Assembly: GCA_965651135.1 (NCBI GenBank)
Contig: CBFGRJ010000488.1
Span: forward strand, 1-5,112
Reading direction: 5' to 3'
DNA length: 5,112 nucleotides
DNA from: JAICQQ01 sp965651135
Lineage (GTDB): Bacteria; Myxococcota_A; Polyangia; Polyangiales; Polyangiaceae
Part shown: positions 1 to 5,112 of the stretch, one piece after another
How the letters are laid out: the number at the start of each line of letters is the position of its first letter
How positions within the stretch are numbered: position 1 is the stretch's first letter
Made by a program: the position numbers and the translations under genes
Notes under the pieces: model-generated
Told to the model about the DNA's origin: nothing
Seen by the model: the letters and a program-made list of their open reading frames with translations, nothing else
Database searches by the model: none

Positions 1-139
1 CGGCAGGGCGCCTCGACACGGCAGGGCGCCTCGACACGGCAGGGCGCCTCGACACGGCAGGGCGCCTCGACACAGCAGGGCGCCTCGACATGGCAGGGCG
101 CCTCGACATGGCAGGGCGCCTTGAAACGGCAGGGCGCCT
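1..139. repeat. 18-bp tandem repeat, about 7.7 copies, running off the left edge
   Basis: The unit is CGGCAGGGCGCCTCGACA. Units start at 1, 19, 37, 55, 73, 91 and 109, and a 13-base partial copy starts at 127. The first four units are identical. Units 5 to 7 carry one to four changes (C to A at unit start giving CAG, C to T giving TGG, and TTGAAA at the end of unit 7). The length is a multiple of three, so gain or loss of copies keeps the frame. Identical copies on the left and decayed copies on the right suggest recent expansion on the left side. The true copy number is unknown because the array begins before the window, and short-read assemblies can collapse such arrays. Confidence 0.97.
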
Positions 140-170
140 GGCGGCCGAGACGGGTACGGGAGCGCCTTGA
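3..170 (+). CDS. 3' end of a gene upstream of holB, with a C-terminal hexapeptide repeat (possibly tmk)
   Basis: The reading frame that starts at base 3 is open from the window edge to TGA at 168-170. It encodes seven hexapeptides (AGRLDT five times including the aca-coded copy boundary cases, AGRLDM twice, AGRLET once in overlapping register of the decaying end) and then AGRLAAETGTGAP. The 18-bp array is open in more than one frame. I prefer this one because its stop overlaps the TTG start of holB in a TTGA junction, the usual form of translational coupling, and because several differences between units are silent or mild here (ACG to ACA, CTC to CTT, Asp to Glu). The frame starting at base 2 would instead end at TGA 122-124. 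Thymidylate kinase (tmk) often precedes holB in bacteria, so it is the natural guess for the identity, but no kinase motif lies inside the window and the repeat is not a known Tmk feature. The start codon and main domain are to the left of the window. Confidence 0.5.
   Translation, partial: AGRLDTAGRLDTAGRLDTAGRLDTAGRLDMAGRLDMAGRLETAGRLAAETGTGAP
158..162 (+). promoter_or_regulatory. Ribosome binding site for holB
   Basis: GGGAG lies 4 nt before the TTG start at 167. The spacer is short but usable. No ATG or GTG occurs in frame between the preceding in-frame stop (122-124) and this TTG, so the site supports the TTG start. Confidence 0.5.
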
Positions 171-1144
171 CGTCGTTCGAACGCGTCCTCGGGCAAGCCA
201 CTGCCGTGACGACGCTCCAGCGCGCGCTCGAGCGCGGCCAGGTGCATCACGCCTACCGCTTCGAAGGACCCGACGGGGTCGGCAAAACTCTGTGTGCGCT
301 GGCACTCGCCCAAGCGCTCGTGTGCGAACGCCGCGTCGGCTGCGGCAACTGCAAGAGCTGCGAGCTCGCCCTGACCCTCTCCGAGACGCCGCCGCACGTG
401 CCCATGCACCCCGACATCGTGATGATCGAGCGTGGTTTGTACCCGCCGCAGCTGATCGGTAGAACCAGCCCGGAAACCACGGGCATCAGCGTCCAACAGA
501 TTCGCAAGCTCGTGCTGGCGCGCATTGGCTACGCCCCCCACGAAGGCCGAGCTCTCTGCTTCATCATCAAAGAAGCGCACGAGCTGACCATATCGGCAGC
601 CAACGCGCTCCTGAAAACCCTGGAAGAACCCACGCCCCTGACTCATTTCGTGTTGGTGACCGCTCGCCCGGGTCAGCTGCTCGATACGGTTCGCTCCCGC
701 ACGCTGGCGGTGAGGTTTGGGCCGCTGCCGGATGCGATCGTCGAACGCATCGGCGCTCCCCACGGAGTTACGGCAGACATCGCCGCGCTGGCCGAAGGCA
801 GCGTGTCGACCGCTCTTGCGCTCGCCGACGAGGACACCCACAAACAAAGGCAAGCTTTCGTGGCGGCAGCCTTCGCAGCCATGAAGGCGCCCGATCTGGC
901 CACGGCCCTCAGCTTCGCGGACCTGCGAGCCGAAGCACGCGACGAGCTACGCCAACAGCTTTTGTATCTTGCCCAATCGTTTGCCCAGCACGCGCGCCGT
1001 GCACTGGAGCAACGCCCACAAGCCGCCGAACGCTATGCCGAAAGCCACCGCATCGTGCTCGACACCTTGACCGAGCTCGAGTCCAACGCGCAACCGGCAC
1101 TGATGCTCGAAGCCATGATCGCCGAGCTCAGAGTCCTGGTTTGA
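167..1144 (+). CDS. holB: DNA polymerase III subunit delta' (clamp loader)
   Basis: This 325-residue protein is a delta' subunit of the clamp-loader complex, which opens the beta sliding clamp and loads it on primed DNA in the cytoplasm. The N-terminus (SFERVLGQ, then HHAYRFEGPDGVGKT) is typical of the gamma/tau/delta' AAA+ family. Walker A is GPDGVGKT at residues 34-41. A zinc module has Cys at 53, 59, 62 and 65. NALLKTLEEP, the family signature, is at 146-155. A mostly helical C-terminal part (about 200-325) fits the collar domain. Length is normal for the family. Odd points: the Walker B position reads IIKEAH (Lys135 where gamma/tau have Asp), and the sensor motif usually written SRC is SRT (177-179). 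E. coli delta' is also not an active ATPase, so a non-hydrolysing role is consistent. The TTG start is forced by an in-frame stop at 122-124; translation is probably coupled to the upstream gene through the TTGA overlap. A tau/gamma subunit (dnaX) is less likely because of the short length and the degenerate Walker B. Confidence 0.93.
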   Translation: MTSFERVLGQATAVTTLQRALERGQVHHAYRFEGPDGVGKTLCALALAQALVCERRVGCGNCKSCELALTLSETPPHVPMHPDIVMIERGLYPPQLIGRTSPETTGISVQQIRKLVLARIGYAPHEGRALCFIIKEAHELTISAANALLKTLEEPTPLTHFVLVTARPGQLLDTVRSRTLAVRFGPLPDAIVERIGAPHGVTADIAALAEGSVSTALALADEDTHKQRQAFVAAAFAAMKAPDLATALSFADLRAEARDELRQQLLYLAQSFAQHARRALEQRPQAAERYAESHRIVLDTLTELESNAQPALMLEAMIAELRVLV

Positions 1145-1348
1145 CGCATCCCGACGCGCGGCCCCCGACTCGACTGCGACTACCGCCTCGACATCGTGCC
1201 TGGACACCTCGTGCCCTCGGCCTTGATGCGACATCCTTCAGGCGTACGAAGACCAACCGCGGAAACGCCAAAGCCGCAAAACAAGCCTGCTGCGCGTCAC
1301 GAACCGACCTGGCAGTGAATGCAAAAACCAAATGCGCGGTTCGATTTT

Positions 1349-1495
1349 CTATTTCACTGGAAGTCGGGAAGACAGGAAGATTTTTTGTTTGGACCCGACC
1401 ACACCGTCCTGCGCTGATGCGATCTTGCGAACCCGTTCTCACCCGCTGACCGGGAGCCAGAAATTTACTTCCCGTTCTTCTCGTCTCCCTGTTCA
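1349..1495. repeat. Duplicated intergenic element, copy A
   Basis: Copy A matches copy B (1524-1661) as follows: a 75-nt left block (1349-1423) with one C/T change and one T-run indel (6 T here, 7 T in B); an unlike stretch (1424-1434); and an identical 41-nt right block (1435-1475). A shared CCTGTTCA (1488-1495) follows after 12 extra bases present only in copy A. CGGGAAG at 1365-1371 and CTTCCCG at 1468-1474 form an inverted repeat around the core. No transposase or target-site duplication is evident. It could be a MITE- or REP-like non-autonomous repeat, or a structured RNA. The strand is unknown. Confidence 0.88.
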
Positions 1496-1523
1496 ATTTC
1501 TCAACCCAACCAGCCCGCGACCA

Positions 1524-1661
1524 CTATTTCACTGGAAGTCGGGAAGACAGGAAGATTTTTTTGTTTGGACCCGACCACACTGTCCTGCGCTGATGCGATA
1601 ATGAGGAAACCGGTTCTCACCCGCTGACCGGGAGCCAGAAATTTACTTCCCGTCCTGTTCA
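1524..1661. repeat. Duplicated intergenic element, copy B
   Basis: Second copy of the element, in direct orientation, 175 bp downstream of copy A. The blocks are 1524-1599 (left), 1600-1612 (variable) and 1613-1653 (right, identical to A), with the shared CCTGTTCA at 1654-1661. The closing inverted repeat is CGGGAAG 1540-1546 with CTTCCCG 1646-1652. The copy ends 12 bp before the stop codon of the minus-strand gene at 1674, so transcripts of that gene probably read into it. Confidence 0.88.
1612..1636. other. Conserved hairpin inside the duplicated element (copy B)
   Basis: GGTTCTC (1612-1618) can pair with GGGAGCC (1630-1636) around an 11-nt loop, with two G-U pairs if read as plus-strand RNA. 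Copy A keeps a 6-bp version (1435-1440 with 1452-1457). An alternative shorter stem CCCG/CGGG uses the loop bases. No T-run follows on the plus strand, so it is not a standard terminator. Confidence 0.4.
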
Positions 1662-1673
1662 TACGAACCCCAC

Positions 1674-2150
1674 TTAGCTGGGAGTTTCCCAGTACGTGAT
1701 GTCGTGGGGGCTGACGCGTTCGGCGACGAGCGCCTCAGCGCGAAGGCTCGAGCTCAGGACCCATAGCATTTGCCCCGAGTCGGCGTGGTATTCGCCCCAG
1801 ATGCAGCGGTGCTCCTCGAGGCCGGTGGGTGTACCGATGGCGTCGACCGTAACTGGGAGGCGGACGCGAAGGGAAAATGGGCTGCCGCCGAGCTCGAGCA
1901 CCGACGGTAGATGCGCCGGCAGCTCGAGCGAAGCGTCTTGGCCCAGGTAGACGTTCGGCTGCTTCCCGGCGCTGACGATGAGTCGTTCGGTGTCGACGCG
2001 AAAGACGCAAACCAGCCCGTGCTGCCCCTCACGCACCGAATAGCCCTCCTCGAGGTAATACGCCCGACCGTTGATTTCGATCAGCGCATGGGGCTCGATG
2101 TGAAACCCAAAACGCGCGAGCGGGTTCGACGACCCGTCACCCGCGTCCAT
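1674..2150 (-). CDS. Hypothetical protein coupled to thiE
   Basis: I do not recognise this 158-residue protein. The sequence alternates short hydrophobic and polar stretches (for example ALIEINGRAYYLEEG at 22-36 and SLRVRLPVTVDAIG at 93-106), which suggests a beta-rich, soluble, cytoplasmic protein. There is no signal peptide, membrane segment or Cys cluster (only C48 and C116). The C-terminus ends in DITYWETPS. The chosen start is ATG at 2150-2148, which overlaps the thiE stop (2139-2137) by 14 bp. A longer version from 2183 would overlap more and add a Cys/Arg-rich leader that looks like translated thiE DNA. No strong ribosome binding site is seen, so translation is probably coupled to thiE. 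The position suggests co-expression with thiamin synthesis, but that does not establish a role. The stop is TAA, 12 bp from the duplicated intergenic element. Confidence 0.72.
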   Translation of the reverse strand: MDAGDGSSNPLARFGFHIEPHALIEINGRAYYLEEGYSVREGQHGLVCVFRVDTERLIVSAGKQPNVYLGQDASLELPAHLPSVLELGGSPFSLRVRLPVTVDAIGTPTGLEEHRCIWGEYHADSGQMLWVLSSSLRAEALVAERVSPHDITYWETPS

Positions 2151-2778
2151 CCAGCAGCACCGAGTGGAGATGGACCGCCGCATCCGTCACGTCGTTCAGA
2201 TCTCCGGAGGACGGCAGCAAGGCTCCAATCACGGCGCCGAGCTCGGCGAAGCGGGCCACGCTCATGGCGTTGTCATTCGAGATGCCTCCGATGGCGACCA
2301 AGGGGCAGCGGCCGGCCACTCTTCGTGCCGCGGCGGCAAGTCCTTCCAGGCCCACCACGGGCTCGGGAGCTCGTTTGGAGAGGGTTCGAAACACCGGTCC
2401 ATACGCCACGTAGGCAGGGGCATGGGCCAATGCCCGATCGAGCTCAGGCAGCGAATGCGTCGACAGACCAATGGCAAGGCCGGGGAAGTCGCGCCGCACC
2501 AGGTCCGGAGCAAGGTCCGACTGGCCCAGATGCACGCCGTCCGCACCAGCCAAGAGCGCCAAGTCGGGGCGGTCGTTGGCGAACAATTGGCACCCCGCGG
2601 CGCTCGTCAGGGGCCTGAATGCGCGAAGCAGCGCCAAGGTCTCCTGCGCCGAAGCCCGCTTGGCCCTGAGCTGAACAACGGCCGGCTTGGCGCGCAAGAC
2701 GGCCTTTAGAAACGCCACCGGGTCCAGCTTCACCGCGCCAAGCGCATCGATATCCACGATTGGGTAGAGGCCCAGCAT
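2137..2778 (-). CDS. thiE: Thiamine-phosphate synthase
   Basis: ThiE joins HMP pyrophosphate to thiazole phosphate to give thiamin phosphate plus pyrophosphate, in the cytoplasm. The 213-residue length is normal for this TIM-barrel enzyme. Family motifs appear in order: LYPIVD (4-9), QLRAK (36-40), NDR (68-70), GVHLGQSDL (81-89), IGLSTHS (103-109), YGPVFRTLSK (126-135), GLEGL (143-147) and AIGGIS (162-167). The pyrophosphate- and substrate-binding residues expected from the B. subtilis enzyme (Gln, Arg and Lys of QLRAK, Asn-Asp, Asp88, Ser106, Lys135) are present, which favours ThiE over the related TenI. The late VSAI-type phosphate loop reads VIGALL (183-188), a mild departure. ATG at 2778 is the only possible start, because TAG at 2790-2788 closes the frame. 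No other thi gene and no TPP riboswitch are visible; the gap upstream is too short for one. It is the first gene of a two-gene unit with the unknown protein downstream. Confidence 0.94.
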   Translation of the reverse strand: MLGLYPIVDIDALGAVKLDPVAFLKAVLRAKPAVVQLRAKRASAQETLALLRAFRPLTSAAGCQLFANDRPDLALLAGADGVHLGQSDLAPDLVRRDFPGLAIGLSTHSLPELDRALAHAPAYVAYGPVFRTLSKRAPEPVVGLEGLAAAARRVAGRCPLVAIGGISNDNAMSVARFAELGAVIGALLPSSGDLNDVTDAAVHLHSVLLDGRG

Positions 2779-2784
2779 CCCCGG

Positions 2785-2790
2785 ATTCTA
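2785..2790 (-). promoter_or_regulatory. Possible -10 element of thiE, placed for a leaderless transcript
   Basis: On the minus strand TAGAAT (5 of 6 matches to TATAAT) ends 6 nt before the thiE ATG, so transcription would begin at or next to the start codon. No properly spaced ribosome binding site is seen. There is no convincing -35 box 16-18 bp upstream, so support is weak. Confidence 0.25.
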
Positions 2791-2845
2791 GAGCGTCGGG
2801 CGCGAAGGGGCGAGGCTCCATCGGAAGTATGCTACGTGTGTGGGC

Positions 2846-4219
2846 ATGATGATCCGAAACTGGCCAAGCATCCTGCTGTGTGGTGCGCTGACAGCTGCCG
2901 GTTGCCGGACCCAACCCGTCGAAAGCCCAGCGGCCACCGGCGATGGGGAGCAAGGCGAGGGCGATTCCGAGGCCACCGACTCCGAGGCCACCGACTCCGA
3001 GACCGAGATCGCCGAGCTCGAGACCGACGGGAACTCAGACACCGGCCACGAGACAGCCGAGGACGAGGGGCCCAGCGTCGAAGAGCAGCTCGCGCTCGAA
3101 GCGGTGCGCGATGACCTGAAGAACAAGGCGGGTGAGGCCGAGGCAGAAGGCTCGAACCCTCTGAGGTTTGCGGTGGTTCAACGCGGTCCACATCAACCCT
3201 GGATCATGGGGGTGGTGAATCAGGGCGAAACGATGGTGTCGCTGGTCGCCGATCCGCGACTCATCGCATTCGATGTGAAGGTTCCTGGCAAAAGGCAGCT
3301 GGCTAAATGCGAGCTCCCCGACACGCTGAGGCCAGCGCGCGGGCACCGGCGCTATCGTGTCTTTCTCGCTCCCGGCGAGGGGGTCGTCAAAACCTTCGAT
3401 CCCAGGCTCTACTGTTTCGCGTCGAGCGGCCAACGAGTGCTGGTGCCGGGAGCCATCGTGACCCCGCGCTTCGGATGGCCCCAAAAGACAAAAACCGTAT
3501 GGAAAGCTGGCAAGAAGCAGCAGGTGCTGCTCGAGCAAAGCGAACCGTTCGTGGCCCGCGTCTTGCCCTCACGCGAGTCGGCCGACACCGCCTCTCAAGA
3601 TGCCGAAGGTGAGCTCGACTCAGCGCCGGCCGGTCCCGAAGAGGAGAGCATACCAGGAGCGACGGGCATCAAGCAGCTGAAAGGCCACGCCATCGCCCTG
3701 GGCTCCGCCTACAAAGAATGGTCGTCGGTCGGCATTCAGCGCGAACGACGCGGGCGCTCTCCCATCGTCATCGATATGCAGCAAGGCTCCGACGCCGCAT
3801 CTCAGCTGAGCGCCACGGTCGCCATCGCGCTCAGAAATCGCAGTAAACAGACCCGCTACGTGTACTTCCGCCGGGAGCTCTTGAGCTTCGAGGTGATGGG
3901 ACCAGGAGGCATGGCTTCGTGCGATCCGCAGCCCGACACCCGCGCTCCGGACCGGCTGGCGTTCTTGCGGCTTGCCCCAGGTCAATCGATGACGATCACC
4001 AGCCGTCTCGTCGAGCTCTGCCCCAAGGGCACCTTCAGCCGCCCCGGCTTTTACCTGGTTCACGCGCGCTTTGACGCCGACCACTCCGGCGAAGACTTCG
4101 GCCTCGATGCCTATGTAGGGCGTGTCGCCTCGGAAAAACCGGCGAACGTGCGAGTTCGCTCCGGTGAGCTCGAACCCGAAGACCGACAAGCCATGCGGCC
4201 CTTCAAGATCATCGAGTGA
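2846..4219 (+). CDS. Predicted lipoprotein with acidic linker and two related Cys-pair domains
   Basis: This 457-residue protein (numbered from ATG 2846) is probably an envelope lipoprotein. MMIRN is followed by a hydrophobic run and the lipobox TAAGC, with lipidated Cys20 and Arg at +2, so inner-membrane retention by the Asp+2 rule is not indicated. Residues about 25-100 form an acidic, low-complexity linker. Two domains follow, about 106-190 and 323-410, separated by a second acidic stretch (about 244-270). They share a pattern: F-D/E-V then a Cys (F142...C155; F348...C359), LAPG (174-177; 376-379), and a Cys exactly 16 residues after the first Leu of LAPG (C190; C392). These four are the only Cys of the mature protein besides Cys20, so one disulfide per domain is likely. 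The style resembles Ig-like or BsuPI-type beta domains, but I name no family. GTG 2840 (with GGAAG 12 nt upstream) and ATG 2849 are alternative starts. Function unknown. Confidence 0.85.
   Translation: MMIRNWPSILLCGALTAAGCRTQPVESPAATGDGEQGEGDSEATDSEATDSETEIAELETDGNSDTGHETAEDEGPSVEEQLALEAVRDDLKNKAGEAEAEGSNPLRFAVVQRGPHQPWIMGVVNQGETMVSLVADPRLIAFDVKVPGKRQLAKCELPDTLRPARGHRRYRVFLAPGEGVVKTFDPRLYCFASSGQRVLVPGAIVTPRFGWPQKTKTVWKAGKKQQVLLEQSEPFVARVLPSRESADTASQDAEGELDSAPAGPEEESIPGATGIKQLKGHAIALGSAYKEWSSVGIQRERRGRSPIVIDMQQGSDAASQLSATVAIALRNRSKQTRYVYFRRELLSFEVMGPGGMASCDPQPDTRAPDRLAFLRLAPGQSMTITSRLVELCPKGTFSRPGFYLVHARFDADHSGEDFGLDAYVGRVASEKPANVRVRSGELEPEDRQAMRPFKIIE
2969..2998 (+). repeat. Two 15-bp tandem repeats in the acidic linker
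   Basis: GAGGCCACCGACTCC occurs twice in a row and encodes EATDS-EATDS, followed by the partial copy GAGACC. It keeps the frame of the lipoprotein gene. It is a short slippage-type repeat within the acidic linker just after the lipobox. Confidence 0.9.
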
Positions 4220-4220
4220 G

Positions 4221-5112
4221 CTACTGCGATTGCGCTGCTTTGCGTGCGGCCCTGAGCTCCTCCAGATTCGCCTTCGCACGGGGGTCGCTCGGATCGATGC
4301 TCATCGCTTTCTGCAAAGCCTTCTCCGCTTCGTCGTATTTACCCTGTTCGGCGAGCGCCGTGCCGAGATTGATCCAGGCTGAGCCGAGCTTCGGATCTTT
4401 CGCAAGCGCCTGACGATAGGTCGTGATGGCCTCGTCCACCCTGCCGGACAGCTGATAGGCGTAGCCGAGATTCGAAAGGAACGTGGCTCGCTCGGGTGCG
4501 AGCTTTACGGCGCGCTCGAGATGCGGCAAGGCCTGGCCCACCTGATGCTGGGCAAGGTACGCGGTACCCAGATCGCCCTGGGCCCGCGCATCGTTGGGTG
4601 TCAGGCTAACGGCCTGCTTGTACGCGCGAATCGCTTCCGCAACGCGACCGCGCATCATGTACGCAGTGCCCAGATTCGTCAGGCGCTCGGCATTGGCCGG
4701 CTCGAGCTGCGAGGCGCGTTCGAAACGCGCCAAGGCGCGCTCGGCGTCCCCCGTCGCCAACAGTGCAACGCCGAGCGCGGACTGAGCCTCCGGATCGAGT
4801 GGTCTGCCAACGACGCCGCGCTCGAGCGCGAGCAACGCGTCTTCAGCGCGCCCCAGCATCAAAAGCAGCCGGCCCTGTTCGATCAAGGCAGGTGCGTAGC
4901 TCGCGTCGAGCTTGAGGGCCTTGTCGAGCTCGCGCAGCTGGCGCTTGACCTCGGGATGGTTGGGGCTAGCCGCATAATCGGCGGGAACGTCGGCCTTGAG
5001 CAAAGCGATGCGCACCAGCCCTACCAGGGGGGCCGGGTCCTTCGGAGCCAGACGCGCAGCCTCACGGTAGTGGCGCTCGGCGCTCTTCAGATCTTCGGCA
5101 TCGAAGGCGCGG
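4221..5112 (-). CDS. TPR-repeat protein, 5' end beyond the window
   Basis: The frame is open from the right edge to TAG at 4223-4221: 296 codons plus stop. A GTG at 5015 could be taken as a start, but the codons upstream of it (5016-5111) continue the same pattern (AERHYREAARLAPKDP), so the gene clearly begins outside the window. At least seven tetratricopeptide repeats of 34 residues are visible, with the typical small residues and a closing Pro (for example NLGTAYMMRGRVAEAIRAY, NLGTALAEQGKYDEAEKAL, each ending in D/E-P). One unit near 4920-5000 is irregular, with an inserted segment rich in Ala, Pro and Asn. The last helix (EELRAARKAAQSQ) caps the array. TPR arrays bind proteins or peptides; the partner cannot be told from sequence. 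The N-terminal part, which could hold a signal peptide or another domain, is missing. The stop lies 1 bp from the stop of the convergent lipoprotein gene. Confidence 0.92.
   Translation of the reverse strand, partial: RAFDAEDLKSAERHYREAARLAPKDPAPLVGLVRIALLKADVPADYAASPNHPEVKRQLRELDKALKLDASYAPALIEQGRLLLMLGRAEDALLALERGVVGRPLDPEAQSALGVALLATGDAERALARFERASQLEPANAERLTNLGTAYMMRGRVAEAIRAYKQAVSLTPNDARAQGDLGTAYLAQHQVGQALPHLERAVKLAPERATFLSNLGYAYQLSGRVDEAITTYRQALAKDPKLGSAWINLGTALAEQGKYDEAEKALQKAMSIDPSDPRAKANLEELRAARKAAQSQ

Larger units (their letters stand above)
1145..1673. other. Gene-free region between convergent genes, containing a duplicated element
   Basis: This 529-bp stretch separates the 3' ends of holB (+) and the unknown gene (-). 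Open frames across it overlap each other, lack family resemblance and ride on the repeats, so I call none. It is visibly less G+C-rich than the flanking genes, with T and A runs. The first ~200 bp (1145-1348) show nothing I can name. The rest is two copies of the element listed separately, joined by a 28-bp spacer (1496-1523). I found no clear hairpin-plus-T-run terminator for either flanking gene. Confidence 0.75.

Noticed and set aside
1..139. CRISPR array
   Set aside because: The 18-bp units follow each other directly, with no spacers; it is a simple tandem repeat.
1185..1195. CGCCTCGACAT matching the left-edge tandem unit
   Set aside because: A single 11-base match in similar G+C-rich sequence is likely chance.
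1380..1390. T-run after the purine-rich stretch as a terminator for holB
   Set aside because: No hairpin precedes the T-run; the purine-rich bases before it cannot pair with nearby upstream sequence.
1332..1601. Plus-strand open frame of 89 codons across the duplicated element, overlapping another of 102 codons (1141-1449)
   Set aside because: The two copies of the element are read in different frames within it, because of the indel and spacing, so the repeat is not conserved as protein. There is no ribosome binding site and no family resemblance.
1911..2709. Plus-strand open frames (235 and 181 codons) opposite thiE and its partner
   Set aside because: They are Arg/Gly/Pro-rich shadows of the well-supported minus-strand thiE gene, common in G+C-rich DNA.
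2779..2845. TPP riboswitch upstream of thiE
   Set aside because: The region is too short and I see no THI-box core motifs on the minus strand.
2444..2953. Minus-strand open frame of 169 codons across the thiE start and the lipoprotein start
   Set aside because: It crosses two supported genes and their shared promoter region, in another frame from thiE, without any recognisable motif.
3620..4279. Minus-strand open frame of 219 codons opposite the lipoprotein gene
   Set aside because: It overlaps the 3' part of the lipoprotein and the end of the TPR gene, and shows no motif. The opposite strand has the clear domain duplication.

Overview
This is a G+C-rich chromosomal window with conventional bacterial genes: a DNA polymerase III clamp-loader subunit, a thiamin biosynthesis enzyme, a lipoprotein and a TPR protein. 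The lipobox, the acidic Ser/Thr/Glu/Asp linker behind it and the TPR gene would suit a Gram-negative, Deltaproteobacteria/Myxococcota-like organism. That placement is inference from style only; nothing in the window fixes the taxon. I see no tRNA, rRNA, CRISPR array, transposase or phage gene.

Layout. (1) Positions 1-170 hold the 3' end of a gene that starts before the window. Its last part is an 18-bp tandem repeat read as an AGRLDT hexapeptide. Its stop overlaps the TTG start of the next gene in a TTGA junction. (2) 167-1144 (+) is holB, the delta' subunit of the clamp loader. The upstream gene could be tmk, the usual holB neighbour, but the visible part cannot show this. (3) 1145-1673 has no gene. 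It holds two near-identical copies, 175 bp apart, of a ~130-bp element bounded by a 7-bp inverted repeat and containing a conserved hairpin. (4) 2778-1674 (-) is a two-gene unit: thiE followed by an unrecognised 158-residue protein whose start overlaps the thiE stop by 14 bp. (5) 2846-4219 (+), divergent from thiE across a gap of about 67 bp, encodes a predicted lipoprotein with an acidic linker and two related domains, each with one conserved Cys pair. (6) 5112-4221 (-) is a TPR-repeat protein that runs off the right edge. Its stop lies 1 bp from the lipoprotein stop.

How they fit together. The left unit belongs to DNA replication (and perhaps nucleotide supply). The thiE unit makes thiamin phosphate, with a partner of unknown role. 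The lipoprotein and TPR protein converge tail to tail and share no evident pathway. The points most worth following are the duplicated intergenic element, the coding tandem repeat at the left edge, the two-domain Cys-pair lipoprotein and the unknown protein coupled to thiE. I do not see a clear new multi-gene system.
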